Positions 8,199 to 16,976 of a stretch of DNA of 64,000 nucleotides are shown here, one piece after another. The position numbers and the translations under genes are program-made. Numbering within the stretch: position 1 is the first letter of the stretch; each line of letters starts with the position of its first letter. The notes beneath the pieces were generated by a model that saw only the letters and a list, made by a program, of their open reading frames with translations, was not told where the DNA came from and ran no database searches. Origin of the DNA: Chloroflexota bacterium (lineage in GTDB: Bacteria; Chloroflexota; Anaerolineae; Aggregatilineales; Phototrophicaceae); NCBI GenBank assembly GCA_011523545.1, contig WTGN01000010.1, positions 62,001-126,000 of the forward strand, given 5' to 3'.

Positions 8199-8903
8199 AT
8201 GGCAATTGACAGCATTGCAGGCAAACGAAGCGCGACGCGTTATGTGCTGCGCGAAGACATCAAAGAAGCGCTTATCGACGCCATTCTGCGCGGGCGCTAC
8301 AAACCGGGCGACCGCCTGGCCGAGGCGAAACTGGCCAAGGAGTTCGGGGTCAGTCAATCGCCGATCCGCGAGGCCCTGCGCGATCTTGAAATGATGGGCT
8401 TCGTCGAATCGGTGCCCTTTTCCGGTTCCTTCGTGCGCGACCTGTCCTTAAAAGAGATGCTGGATACCTATGCCGTGCGCGCCTGGATGGAGGCGATGGC
8501 CGGGCGCCTGGCCACGCCCAATCTGACCGAAGAGTTGTTCGCGCGCCTGGAGATGCTGCTGGAACGCATGATGAAGCAGGCGCAAATGGACGACTCGCAC
8601 GAGTTCGCCAAGGCCGATTTCGCCTTTCATCAGACCATAGTCGCCGCCGCCGGCAACAGCACCCTCATCCGCCTCTATGATATGCTGCAGTTCGCTTACT
8701 GGACATACGCCTCCACCATATTGACCGGCTACAATCTGGTATATCAAGCGAGGCGGCACTACAAAATCCTGGACGCCTTGAACACGGGCGACCCCGACCT
8801 TATCGCCAAGACCCTGCAAGACCACATCGAGGAACTCATCGACAGAATCACCGCCCATTATTCGGAGCGGCAGGCCGAAGCCGATATCGAGTCAAGGGCC
8901 TAG
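8199..8903 (+). CDS. GntR family regulator, FCD (FadR-type) domain
   Basis: A 234-residue one-component regulator. The winged helix-turn-helix spans about residues 15-75 (VLREDIKEALIDAILRG, then KLAKEFGVSQSPIREALR). An FCD ligand-binding domain follows at about 85-215, with the conserved FHQTIVAAAGN segment and a late HIEELIDRI helix supplying His/Asp ligands for a metal. FCD regulators usually sense sugar acids or other carboxylates and release DNA on binding. It lies between catabolic SDR and cyclase genes, so it most likely controls this cluster; the CGATTATCGAT-type palindromes at 6701 and 7231 are the best local operator candidates. Confidence 0.92.
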   Translation: MAIDSIAGKRSATRYVLREDIKEALIDAILRGRYKPGDRLAEAKLAKEFGVSQSPIREALRDLEMMGFVESVPFSGSFVRDLSLKEMLDTYAVRAWMEAMAGRLATPNLTEELFARLEMLLERMMKQAQMDDSHEFAKADFAFHQTIVAAAGNSTLIRLYDMLQFAYWTYASTILTGYNLVYQARRHYKILDALNTGDPDLIAKTLQDHIEELIDRITAHYSERQAEADIESRA

Positions 8904-8973
8904 CGCCAGGCCTGCGACGGGGCGGCCAAGGTCCGCGCCCAAGCAAACGAAGGACCGAAAGGTGGATTGAGCG

Positions 8974-9696
8974 ATGGCACGACAAATCATTGACCTCAGC
9001 ATGCCCGTTCACGGCGACATGGTGGTTTTCCCCCGCGTCGTGCGGCCGGCCCTGCTGATGTACGAAGACTGGGAGCAATTCGCCGAAGGCATTGGCGCCG
9101 CCGAACATGGCGTGACATCGCTGGCCGCCAGCTCAATGACCGTCCTGGGCGATCATGTCGGCACGCATATCGACGCCTTGAAGCATTTCCGCAGAGGCGG
9201 GGCCGGGCCGGAGGGCATCCCGGTCGAATACTGCTATGGCGACGGCGTGCTGCTCGATTTCCGCCATATCGAAAACGGCGGCGCCATCACAGTCGCGGAT
9301 CTGCATGAAGCCCTGGAGAAGATCGACTATGAGATTAAGCCGCTGGATATCGTGCTGATCATGACCGGCGCCGGCAGCTACAATCATGAAGAGCGCTACC
9401 TGACTGAACACTGCGGCATGTCCAAAGAAGCCACCCACTGGCTGCTCGATCAAGGCGTCAAGGTGACGGGCATCGACGCCATCACCTGGGATCCGCCGGT
9501 CTGGGCTATGTTCGAGCGCAAGCAATTCTGGGAATCGCATCGTGTCATGATCGAGCGCGAGTATTATCACCTGGAGAACCTGTGCAATCTGGAAGCGATT
9601 CCGCGGCCGCACAGCTTCACGCTCTCGGTCCTGCCGGTCAAATGGGTCGGCACGACAGCGGCGCCGGTGCGCGCGATCGCCATCATCGAGGATTGA
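8974..9696 (+). CDS. Cyclase family protein (kynurenine formamidase-like hydrolase)
   Basis: A 240-residue member of the metal-dependent cyclase / kynurenine formamidase family. The metal-binding signature HVGTHIDALKHF is at about residues 61-72, preceded by the N-terminal LSMPVHGDMVVFP strand. Family members hydrolyse amides, lactones or related bonds. Beside SDR and isomerase genes a lactonase-like role in sugar-acid catabolism is conceivable, but that is inference. It starts 70 bp after the GntR gene and is probably co-transcribed with it. Confidence 0.88.
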   Translation: MARQIIDLSMPVHGDMVVFPRVVRPALLMYEDWEQFAEGIGAAEHGVTSLAASSMTVLGDHVGTHIDALKHFRRGGAGPEGIPVEYCYGDGVLLDFRHIENGGAITVADLHEALEKIDYEIKPLDIVLIMTGAGSYNHEERYLTEHCGMSKEATHWLLDQGVKVTGIDAITWDPPVWAMFERKQFWESHRVMIEREYYHLENLCNLEAIPRPHSFTLSVLPVKWVGTTAAPVRAIAIIED

Positions 9697-9718
9697 GAAT
9701 TCCAAACCAATCAAGGGT

Positions 9719-9797
9719 TGTAGGGGCGAGCCATTGGGTCGCCCATTGTAGCAAAAAGATGTGTTGTCGGGCGACTTGATAAGTCGCCCCTACAAAT
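9719..9797. repeat. Paired family-A hairpins
   Basis: GTAGGGGCGAGCCATTGGGT and, 45 bp later in inverse orientation, GGGCGACTTGATAAGTCGCC followed by CCTAC. The two units form an inverted pair bounded by GTAGGGG and CCCCTAC. Confidence 0.75.
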
Positions 9798-9880
9798 CTC
9801 GACATGATAGAAGACGGAAGTTAGCGAGTTCACAGAAAATAGAGGTAGAGAGATTTGTAGCCAGCGCGGGAGGTAGGAAC

Positions 9881-10645
9881 ATGGGACGATTGAATGGCAA
9901 GGTCGCTATCATCACCGGCGCCGGCAGCGGCATCGGCCGCGCGAGCAGCCTGCTCTTTGCCGAAGAGGGCGCCCAGGTCGTGGTCGCCGATGTGAACGAA
10001 GCCGCCGGGCGAGACACTGTACAGCAGATTCAAGCCGCTGGCGGGAACGCGCTTTTCGTAGAGGCAGACATCCGGCAAGCGGCGCAGGTCGAAGCCATGG
10101 TGCGGCAGACTGCGGCGGCATACGGCAAGGTCGATATCCTCTACAACAACGCCGCCATCGAAATCCGCGGCAGCGCCACCCAATTGAGCGAAGCGGACTG
10201 GGACGCGACCATGGGCACCAATGTCAAGGGCTGCTGGCTCTGCTGCAAATACGCTATCCCGGAGATGCAGCGAGCCGGCGGCGGCGTCATCATCAACTCG
10301 GCATCAACCTTGTCTTATCGCGTGGCCGATGAACGGGCCGCCTATGTCGCCTCCAAGGGCGCGATTTTGCAGCTGACGCGAAGCCTGGCGATGGATTACA
10401 GCAAAGACAAGATCCGCGCCAATTGCCTGGTTATCGGTCCCATCGACACGCCTCTGCTGGCGCAATCAATGGCGGATTCCGGCGATGCCCAGGGCGTCAT
10501 GGACTGGCTGCTGGATGCCTCGCTGCTCGGGAGGCTGGGCGATCCGTCAGAGGTGGCCAAGGTGGCGCTCTTCCTCTGCACGCCGGAAGCGTCATTCATG
10601 GTCGGCGGTCCCATCGTCGTCGATGGCGGGATGCTTGTTCATTGA
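9881..10645 (+). CDS. SDR family oxidoreductase
   Basis: A 254-residue classical SDR. The ATG at 9881 is preceded by GGGAGGTAGG, a strong ribosome binding site, so the in-frame extension back to 9761, which is repeat sequence, is rejected. The Rossmann motif ITGAGSGIG is at residues 10-18, with NNAAIE near 88 and catalytic YVASKGA near 150; the C-terminus reads PIVVDGGMLVH. It could be a glucose/galactose-type or 3-oxoacyl-type reductase. The run of two SDRs, a cyclase and an isomerase suggests oxidation of a sugar or cyclitol. The substrate is unknown. Confidence 0.9.
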   Translation: MGRLNGKVAIITGAGSGIGRASSLLFAEEGAQVVVADVNEAAGRDTVQQIQAAGGNALFVEADIRQAAQVEAMVRQTAAAYGKVDILYNNAAIEIRGSATQLSEADWDATMGTNVKGCWLCCKYAIPEMQRAGGGVIINSASTLSYRVADERAAYVASKGAILQLTRSLAMDYSKDKIRANCLVIGPIDTPLLAQSMADSGDAQGVMDWLLDASLLGRLGDPSEVAKVALFLCTPEASFMVGGPIVVDGGMLVH

Positions 10646-10680
10646 TTGCAGCATAAAGAGAATCCAAATAAGCAAAAGAA

Positions 10681-10760
10681 TTTTACCACCGAGTACACCG
10701 AGTTTTTTTGCGATCACAGAGGAGTAATCTACACCATTGCCTATCAGGCCAAGTCAGTCG
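10681..10760 (-). repeat. Composite intergenic repeat, family C
   Basis: The same module order as 6768-6851: ACCGAGTACACCGAG, then a CACAGAGGAG module, then ACACCATTGCCTATCAGGCC (reverse complement of the GGCGTG..ATGC module). Confidence 0.6.
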
Positions 10761-10773
10761 CTCGCAAGAACTA

Positions 10774-10820
10774 GCTCCCCTTCCCTAATTCATTGGGGAA
10801 GGGGCCGGGGGATGGGGTTT
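10774..10820. repeat. GC-rich intergenic repeat, family B
   Basis: GCTCCCCTTCCCTAATTCATTGGGGAAGGGG forms a long hairpin in the middle and is followed by CCGGGGGATGGGG. It is the inverse orientation of the copy at 2124-2187. Confidence 0.7.
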
Positions 10821-10890
10821 GCGGCTGGCAAAGAATGCAGGAGCTAGCCCACGCTCGCGACTTTGAAATAATAACTTGAAGGGACATAAT

Positions 10891-11742
10891 ATGTATCAGG
10901 CGAAAATTGGTTATACAACCGTCACCTGGGCTGTCGCCGGCGGCACGGACTGGATGGAGCAGGGCATGCGCGATATTGCGGCGCTCGGCTTCCGCGCTTT
11001 CGAGACCTTCTCCAACACCGCTATGGATTATGACGACCCGCCAGGGCGCTTTCGGGCGCTGCTCGACGAGCTCAATCTGCATGTCGCTTGCCTGGACAAG
11101 ATCCGCTCCGTCTATCAGGATCCGACCCAGACCGAGGCGATCATCGCCGATCATGAAGAAGCGACGCGTTTCATGCTCGATCATGGCGGCGAGATTCTGA
11201 TGACTGTGCCCATCGGCGCGCCCGCTGACGCCCCGCGCTGGACGCTGGAGGAATTCAAGATTGTGGCCTCGACCCTGGACGAAATTGGCAAGCGCACGCT
11301 AGATATGGGCGCGACGATGGCCTTGCATCCGCATTGGGGCACCTACGTACAGAGCGCCGAAGAGATCGATCTGATCATGGAGCTGACCGACCCGCGCTAT
11401 GTTTTCTTCGCGCCCGATAGCGGTCAGATCGCCAAAGGCGATGGCGACCCGGTTGCGATCGCCCGGAAATACGCCGAGCGCATCGCTCACGTGCATCTGA
11501 AAGATGTCGCCACCAATTGGCCGGAATTGCGCGAGATGGGCGCCGAGTTGGCGATGCCGGCCGGTTACGCGCCGCTCGGGATGGGGACGGTGGACCTAAA
11601 AGGGTTCATTGATGTGCTGGCTGATGTCAACTATGACCGCTGGATCCTGGGCGAATTGGATCAACATGATGATCCCAAAGGCAGCGCGGAGATCGGCCGG
11701 CGCTTCCTGACCGAAGAACTGGGATTCACGCTGGCGATCTGA
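10891..11742 (+). CDS. Sugar phosphate isomerase/epimerase (IolE-like TIM barrel)
   Basis: A 283-residue xylose-isomerase-like TIM-barrel protein. The start chosen is the ATG at 10891, with GAAGGGA about 7 bp upstream; a TTG five codons earlier is less likely. Visible family features are FRAFETFSNTAMDY early, ALHPHWGTYV with metal-ligand His, VFFAPDSGQIAKG and HVHLKDV, with a late LGELD carrying an acidic ligand. The pattern is close to inosose dehydratase/isomerase (IolE) proteins. It ends the rightward run that starts at 7295. The actual substrate is not determinable from sequence. Confidence 0.87.
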   Translation: MYQAKIGYTTVTWAVAGGTDWMEQGMRDIAALGFRAFETFSNTAMDYDDPPGRFRALLDELNLHVACLDKIRSVYQDPTQTEAIIADHEEATRFMLDHGGEILMTVPIGAPADAPRWTLEEFKIVASTLDEIGKRTLDMGATMALHPHWGTYVQSAEEIDLIMELTDPRYVFFAPDSGQIAKGDGDPVAIARKYAERIAHVHLKDVATNWPELREMGAELAMPAGYAPLGMGTVDLKGFIDVLADVNYDRWILGELDQHDDPKGSAEIGRRFLTEELGFTLAI

Positions 11743-12046
11743 CGGCGGCCGAGAACGCATTGCTTTACATATACCATCAAGTCAATTAGACAAACTGGCC
11801 AAGCAACGCGGTGAGCGCAGCTTCAAGCGCCTTGTAGTGGCGAGGCTTGTCTCGCCTTATATTTCACGCTCTCGCCCGGCTGCCGGAATAGCCATATTGT
11901 GTGAGCCCGTTCGTGACTGGCAACGGTCTGTGCTAAAGGCGGGTATCACCAGCCGCGATGTTTTCCCTGCCCGGCGAAACCATACAGATACATTTTCTCC
12001 AGTTTGCGGTAAGATAGAAGCTTGGCGGGGGATGGAGTAAACGTGG
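11743..12046. other. Intergenic region before the IclR gene
   Basis: About 300 bp with no gene. It holds a short family-A-like unit (GGCGAGGCTTGTCTCGCC at about 11837-11854). Nothing else stands out except a purine-rich ribosome binding site (GGGGATGGAGTAA) just before 12047. Confidence 0.55.
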
Positions 12047-12865
12047 ATGGCTGAGACCGAGAAGGATCCGCGAATCATCGCGTCGCTTCAGCGCGCGCTG
12101 GATATTCTGGCTTTGTTCGGGCCGCAGACGCCGGAACTTGGCATCACTGATATTGCCAAGGCCCTGAATTTGCACAAGAGCACCGCCTCCGGCCTGGTCT
12201 ATACCCTGCAGCGCAATGGCTATCTGGCGCAGAACCCGGAGAATCGCCGTTACCATCTCGGCCTGCAATTGGTGGAACGCGCCGGCGTCCTGCTCGATCA
12301 AGTGGAAATCCGCAAGATCGCCATGCCCGAGCTCGAATACTTGCGGGATTGGTCTTCCGAAAGCGTCAACCTGGCGATTTTGGAGGAAAATCAGATCATT
12401 TATATTGAGCGACTGCTGACCGACAAGAGCCTCGGTTTCCGCAATCACATCGGCAAGCGAGCCTGGCCGCATTCAACCGCGCTGGGCAAGGCGATCCTCT
12501 CGCATCTGCCGCCGCAGCAAGCGCTGGCGGTCTTGCAGTCTTACTGGCTCGAATCCATGACGCCGAACACCATCACCGACATCGAGCAATTGATGCGTCA
12601 GTTTGAAGAGTTCCGCCATCAGGGTTACGCCATTGAACGCGAGGAAAATGAAATCGGCGGGCTCTGCATCTCGGCGCCGATTCACAATCACACGGCGATT
12701 CCGGTCGCGGCGGTGAGCGTGTCCTTCCCTTTGTCGCGCCTGAACGAATCGATGATCTCTACCTATGGCTCGAAGATTCAGGGCGTGGCGCGGAATATAT
12801 CGGAGAAGCTGGGTTATTATCTCGAAGCCGGTTCACTGTCGATGGCGGCGGAAGCGCAGGGTTGA
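12047..12865 (+). CDS. IclR family transcriptional regulator
   Basis: A 272-residue IclR-type regulator. The N-terminal winged helix-turn-helix is at about residues 8-70 (SLQRALDILALFG, then TDIAKALNLHKSTASGLVYTL). The effector domain at about 85-255 contains the family segments SVNLAILEE, HSTALGKAILSHL and GGLCISAPIHNH. The homologue KdgR controls pectin and uronate catabolism in other bacteria. The gene lies between sugar catabolism genes and the uronate-glycan operon, so it is a reasonable candidate regulator of the latter (inference). Its 3' end overlaps the convergent beta-helix gene by 49 bp. Confidence 0.93.
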   Translation: MAETEKDPRIIASLQRALDILALFGPQTPELGITDIAKALNLHKSTASGLVYTLQRNGYLAQNPENRRYHLGLQLVERAGVLLDQVEIRKIAMPELEYLRDWSSESVNLAILEENQIIYIERLLTDKSLGFRNHIGKRAWPHSTALGKAILSHLPPQQALAVLQSYWLESMTPNTITDIEQLMRQFEEFRHQGYAIEREENEIGGLCISAPIHNHTAIPVAAVSVSFPLSRLNESMISTYGSKIQGVARNISEKLGYYLEAGSLSMAAEAQG

Positions 12866-13929
12866 GCGCCGTCGTATAAGTCCGCGGCGCCCCCGGTCAT
12901 CGCGCCAGCGGCGTTATCCCTCAGTTGGTTGCCGCAGATTAAAGCCTGGTCAGCCACCAGCACCTTGATGCCGCCGGCATCGTTCTCGTAGATGATATTG
13001 CCGTAGACCTGGTTCTCCACGCCGTATTGAACGCCGTCGACCAAATGGCCGCCCAAGCGAACGCCGGCGCCGATGCTCCCGTGAATCACGTTGAATCGAA
13101 TCACATTTCCCTTCCCGCGTGAGACGATGCCGCCGGAGTTGGGGTCCTGCTGGCCGGTGCAAAGGTTGTATTCGATGATGTTGTATGCGCTGCCTTCTTT
13201 CGCTTCGACGCATTCATTGCCTTGGGTGTCGATGACATTATGATGCACCCAGTTGTGGGCGGTGATATCGGGCTCGATGGTCAGATTGATATCCCATTGT
13301 TTGCTTGACGTGCCGAGATATATCGCCTCGCCGACGACGCCATGCGCGTAAAAGACGAAATCCCAAATGCCGCAATCATGAAAGCGGGAATAGGCGATCT
13401 CGTTGTGACGGGCGAAATACTTGATGCGCAGGCACTCTTCGCCAGCGTTGCGGAACGTCATATTGAGGACGCGCAGGTGGTGGACGCCGTCGCGCGCATC
13501 GTAGCCAATGACGTAAAGCAGCTTCTCGCGAAAGGCGCCCATGCGGTTCGGCTCAGCATTGCGCCGCAGCCCGTCGATGGTGAAGCCGATCAGGCTGATG
13601 TAGTCGTGATGGACTTGAAATATGCGATGGCTGGCGGCGCCATGCACGACGGCATTTGATGTGCCGACCACGGTGATCGGCTTTCCCGGCTCGCCATCGC
13701 GCACGGTATAAACATCCTGGTAATAGTGACCGGGTCCCAGGTGGATCGTATCGCCCGGCTGCGCCAGTTGAAGCGCATGTTGTATCGAACGGAAGGGCAA
13801 CGACGGGCTGGCCCCGCTATTGTCGTTGTCGCCGGCAGGGCTGACGAAATATTGGGCGCCTTCCGCCTGCGCCACACCTGCCAGGCAGACGAGCAAGCTC
13901 AAGCAAATGATGATGATGCGCTGAATCAT
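12817..13929 (-). CDS. Secreted right-handed beta-helix protein
   Basis: A 370-residue exported protein. From the ATG at 13929 it begins with a clear Sec signal peptide (MIQRIIIICLSLLVCLAGVA, cleavage near AQAEG). The DUF1565-type start YFVSPAGDNDNSG and FRSIQHALQLAQPGDTIHLG follows, then successive beta-helix coils rich in short polar turns such as NIIYENDAGGIKVL. The fold is shared by pectate lyases, polysaccharide lyases and binding proteins; catalytic residues cannot be assigned. Being next to a uronate-glycan operon, an extracellular polysaccharide role is plausible. A TTG start seven codons upstream overlaps the stop of the Uma2 gene. Confidence 0.85.
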   Translation of the reverse strand: MIQRIIIICLSLLVCLAGVAQAEGAQYFVSPAGDNDNSGASPSLPFRSIQHALQLAQPGDTIHLGPGHYYQDVYTVRDGEPGKPITVVGTSNAVVHGAASHRIFQVHHDYISLIGFTIDGLRRNAEPNRMGAFREKLLYVIGYDARDGVHHLRVLNMTFRNAGEECLRIKYFARHNEIAYSRFHDCGIWDFVFYAHGVVGEAIYLGTSSKQWDINLTIEPDITAHNWVHHNVIDTQGNECVEAKEGSAYNIIEYNLCTGQQDPNSGGIVSRGKGNVIRFNVIHGSIGAGVRLGGHLVDGVQYGVENQVYGNIIYENDAGGIKVLVADQALICGNQLRDNAAGAMTGGAADLYDGAQPCASAAIDSEPASR

Positions 13930-13946
13930 GTTTTCAATAGTCTCTG

Positions 13947-14519
13947 TCAATTGCCGAAAATGCGCGCGAGGGGAAGCCGGAAGCCGGGCAGGATGTCGCC
14001 GCCGGTCAAGTCGCCGTCGCCGGCGATGCGCTCAATCACCGGCGCGCCATCAGCGCCGCGACGCCAGACTTCGGCTGTTTTCGCCAGCGGGTCAAGCAGC
14101 CAGACGACTGCCGCGCCATGCCGCAAATAAACCTCGGCTTTGCGCCGGACCTGGGCCAGGGTCTGTGAAGGCGAGATGATCTCGACCGCCAGATCGGGCA
14201 TGTAGGGGACATAGCTGGACCTCGCGGGCTGTGCCGTCCGCGATTTGCAAGTAAAGGCGACATCGGGCAGCAGCGCCGTCCCCCGGTCGCCTGGTGGATG
14301 GAAGCCTACTTCGCTTGTTACTCGACCGAGGTCATTGTCGTCGACAAACAAGAAGAGGTAGGCGCTCAATCGAACAGCTGCATCGCCATGAAGTTCAGTT
14401 GGCGCCATTTTGATCATCAACTCCCCGTCAATGAGATAATATTTCTCGGTCGGGTTCAGAGGCTGCTGTTCGAGCTGCCAGACATCGTCGACTGTGTAGA
14501 CGCGTTCCTGGGTAGCCAT
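13947..14519 (-). CDS. Uma2 family endonuclease-like protein (DUF820)
   Basis: A 190-residue Uma2/DUF820 protein with a restriction-endonuclease-like PD-(D/E)XK fold. Visible family parts are YYLIDGELMIKMAP near the N-terminus, LLPDVAF (acidic active-site residue) and PDLAVEIISPSQT, then KAEVYLRHGAAVVWLLDP. These proteins are abundant in Cyanobacteria and Chloroflexota and their biological role is unclear. The ATG at 14519 is preceded by AAAGGCGA; an upstream ATG at 14540 and a TTG at 14555 are possible alternatives. It lies 17 bp upstream of the beta-helix gene on the same strand. Confidence 0.88.
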   Translation of the reverse strand: MATQERVYTVDDVWQLEQQPLNPTEKYYLIDGELMIKMAPTELHGDAAVRLSAYLFLFVDDNDLGRVTSEVGFHPPGDRGTALLPDVAFTCKSRTAQPARSSYVPYMPDLAVEIISPSQTLAQVRRKAEVYLRHGAAVVWLLDPLAKTAEVWRRGADGAPVIERIAGDGDLTGGDILPGFRLPLARIFGN

Positions 14520-14631
14520 TGCCACTTCGCCTTTTCTCATTTCTTGCAACGCCAATTATAACACGCGCTTCGACGCGCCGGGATCAGAATTGACAAAGCG
14601 CGTGTGACGGCCATTACGCATATCCAGCCAG

Positions 14632-14664
14632 AAAAAACCCCTCCCCGCAATGGGAGAAGGGTTT
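14632..14664 (-). terminator. Rho-independent terminator of the uronate-glycan operon
   Basis: Read on the minus strand, a GC-rich hairpin (AAACCCTTCTCCCA, loop TTGC, GGGGAGGGG) is followed by TTTTTT. It lies 25-57 bp beyond the stop of the binding-protein gene at 14689, the last gene of the operon. Confidence 0.8.
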
Positions 14665-14688
14665 CCTTTTCGAGTAGCCAGGCTGGCT

Positions 14689-15984
14689 TTACTCATAGTC
14701 TTGGATATTCTCGAGGATATAGGCCACTTCGTCAGCGATGCGCTGCATGGCTTCTTCAGCTGTCGCCGCGCCGATCCATACCTCGCCCAACTCCTGCTTC
14801 CAGAGGGAATCAAACGCTGAGTACATCGGGTGAATCGGATCGTACATCGAGAAGTAATTGCCCGCGCCGGCCAGGAAGGCCGCTTTGTTGGAGCCCGGCA
14901 GCAGCTCGGGATCCAGGAAGCGCGGATCGCTCTTGAATTCCGACAGCGCCGGGGTCATCACTTGCAGGTCCAGCAGCATGTTGACGCCGAGCGAGCCGGG
15001 CCCGGCCAGGAACTTGACCAATTCCCAGGCTTCTTCCGGATGCTCGGTGGCGGCGGAGATGGCGAAGCAGCTGCCATCAGCGCGATTGACCGATTCGCCG
15101 GATTCGCCCAAAGGCAGCGGCGCCATATCGAAGTCGAAGCCGGAGCCGAGATAGCGCTGCATGCGCCAGTGGCCAACGACTTGCATGCCGGCTTTGCCAG
15201 CGGCGAACAGGTCGCTGATATCAGCGCGCTGCTCATCGGATGGCATGACGTTATGCTCCAGAATCAGATCGGCCACGAATTGCACCGAATCTATCACGCC
15301 CTGATCCATGCCGTAGAATTCAGTCGGGTGGCGGATATCGTCGAAGAGCCCGCGATCCGTGTTGCTCCATACGACCATCGGCCAGTAATTGCGGAAAGTG
15401 TCGACGCCGAATTGATCGGTGACGCCATCGCCATCGGTATCGAGGGTCAGGGCATCGGCCGTGGCCAGGAAGTCGTCCCAGGTCCAGCCGTCTTGCGGAT
15501 AATCAACGCCGGTCGCGTCAAAGATTTCCTTGTTGTAGTAGACCACCAGCGCGGCATGATCAATCGGCAGGCAATGCAGCTCGCCATCGATCATGTAGTT
15601 GGCCAAAATCGTTGGGTCATAAACCGAGAGGTCAATGCCATCGCGATCGACGAATTCGTTGATCGAAAGCAGCGCGCCTTTGCTGGCGTAGGCATTGGCG
15701 ACGTGGGTGGCCGGGTAGAAGACATCGGGCGGCGTGCCACCGGCGATGGTGGTTTGCAGCTTGGTGTAATAGTCGCTGCCGCTGCCGATATTTTCGAATT
15801 CGATGTTGATGCCGGTCGCTTCGGTGAAGTCTTCCGCGACGGGCATGGCGACATTTTCAACACGGTTCTGATCCCAGCGCATGAACCATTTGATGGTGGT
15901 CGCTTCTTGCGCCGCCGCGCTCCAGGCAAGCGCGAACAGGAAGATCAACAGCGCGAGGCTGCATAGGGCTTTGCGTCCATTCAT
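14689..15984 (-). CDS. Extracellular sugar-binding protein (ABC importer)
   Basis: A 431-residue CUT1-type solute-binding protein with a Sec signal peptide (hydrophobic residues 7-24, cleavage near AAAQEA). The mature part starts TTIKWFMRWDQNRVE and has typical lobes, including GGTPPDVFYPAT and the late FDSLWKQELGEVW. A strong ribosome binding site (GAAGGAG) precedes the ATG at 15984. It is the last gene of the operon with MalG, MalF, GH88, heparinase and SDR, and probably binds unsaturated or uronate-containing oligosaccharides (inference). A terminator follows. Confidence 0.9.
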   Translation of the reverse strand: MNGRKALCSLALLIFLFALAWSAAAQEATTIKWFMRWDQNRVENVAMPVAEDFTEATGINIEFENIGSGSDYYTKLQTTIAGGTPPDVFYPATHVANAYASKGALLSINEFVDRDGIDLSVYDPTILANYMIDGELHCLPIDHAALVVYYNKEIFDATGVDYPQDGWTWDDFLATADALTLDTDGDGVTDQFGVDTFRNYWPMVVWSNTDRGLFDDIRHPTEFYGMDQGVIDSVQFVADLILEHNVMPSDEQRADISDLFAAGKAGMQVVGHWRMQRYLGSGFDFDMAPLPLGESGESVNRADGSCFAISAATEHPEEAWELVKFLAGPGSLGVNMLLDLQVMTPALSEFKSDPRFLDPELLPGSNKAAFLAGAGNYFSMYDPIHPMYSAFDSLWKQELGEVWIGAATAEEAMQRIADEVAYILENIQDYE

Positions 15985-16081
15985 GAGTCGTTTACTCCTT
16001 CAGAGCTATCATTGATTCGCTTCCGTCAGTCAGGTCTTGCAAGTATCGGCCGCGCGCCACCTCCTTTCGCGTCTTGAGGCT

Positions 16082-16972
16082 TTAACCTTTGGAACCGCCG
16101 GAACCGGTCAGCGCGACGCCGCTGATGAAGTATTTCTGCGCCAGGAAGAAGACAACCAGCGGCGCCAACATTGCCACCGCCGAGGCGGCCATAAAGAGAT
16201 GCCAGGCGGTGAAATAATCGTTGCGGAAGGCGGCCAGCCCGATGGACACCGTGTAATTGCGGTCCGAGCTAAGATAAATTAGCGGACCGAGGAAATCATT
16301 CCAGGTGGATACAAATTCGAAAACGGCAACGGCGCCCAAAGCCGGGCGGGCCAAGGGCAGCGTAATGCGCAGGAAGATTTGCAATGCTGAGGCGCCGTCC
16401 ATCTTGGCCGCCTCGTCCAGATCCGGCGGTATCGTCATGAAATACTGACGCAGCAGGAAAATGGAGAAGGCGCCCCCGAAAAAATTCGGCACGATCAGCG
16501 GCGCAAATGTATCGAGCCAGCCCAGGTATTTGAACAGAATGAAACGCGGGATGATTAGCATGTGGAAGGGGATCATCAGTGTGCTGAGCACGATCAAGAA
16601 CAGGAGCCCGCGCCCGGGAAAACGAAAGCGCGCGAAGCCATAGGCCACCACCGCTGAACTGGCCACCTGGCCGATCACGCTCAACACCGTAACGATGGTC
16701 GTGTTCACATAGTAGCGGCCGAACGGGCGCGCAGTCAGCGCATTGGGATAATTCTCCCACTGCACCGGGTCCGGCACCCAGGTTGGCGGATAGGCCAATG
16801 TTTGCTGCTCAGTCTTTAAGGAGGTGGAGATCGTCCAGGCGAAGGGAAAGAAGACCATGACGGCGCCCAGCAGCAAGAGCGCGTAGATCGCCACGACGCT
16901 GAGATGGGGCAGAAACTTGTCGATAGTACGATTCTTGCGCTTGGGCGCGCCTGCCGCAATATTCATCGCCAT
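16082..16972 (-). CDS. MalG-type ABC sugar permease
   Basis: A 296-residue inner-membrane permease with six predicted membrane segments. The EAA loop reads DEAAKMDGASALQIFLRITL, where the shared ATPase docks. The C-terminal FFLAQKYFISGVALTGSGG is characteristic of MalG-like subunits. The start is 4 bp beyond the MalF stop. With the 16977 permease and the 14689 binding protein it forms one importer that lacks its own ATPase. Confidence 0.93.
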   Translation of the reverse strand: MAMNIAAGAPKRKNRTIDKFLPHLSVVAIYALLLLGAVMVFFPFAWTISTSLKTEQQTLAYPPTWVPDPVQWENYPNALTARPFGRYYVNTTIVTVLSVIGQVASSAVVAYGFARFRFPGRGLLFLIVLSTLMIPFHMLIIPRFILFKYLGWLDTFAPLIVPNFFGGAFSIFLLRQYFMTIPPDLDEAAKMDGASALQIFLRITLPLARPALGAVAVFEFVSTWNDFLGPLIYLSSDRNYTVSIGLAAFRNDYFTAWHLFMAASAVAMLAPLVVFFLAQKYFISGVALTGSGGSKG

Positions 16973-16976
16973 TGTT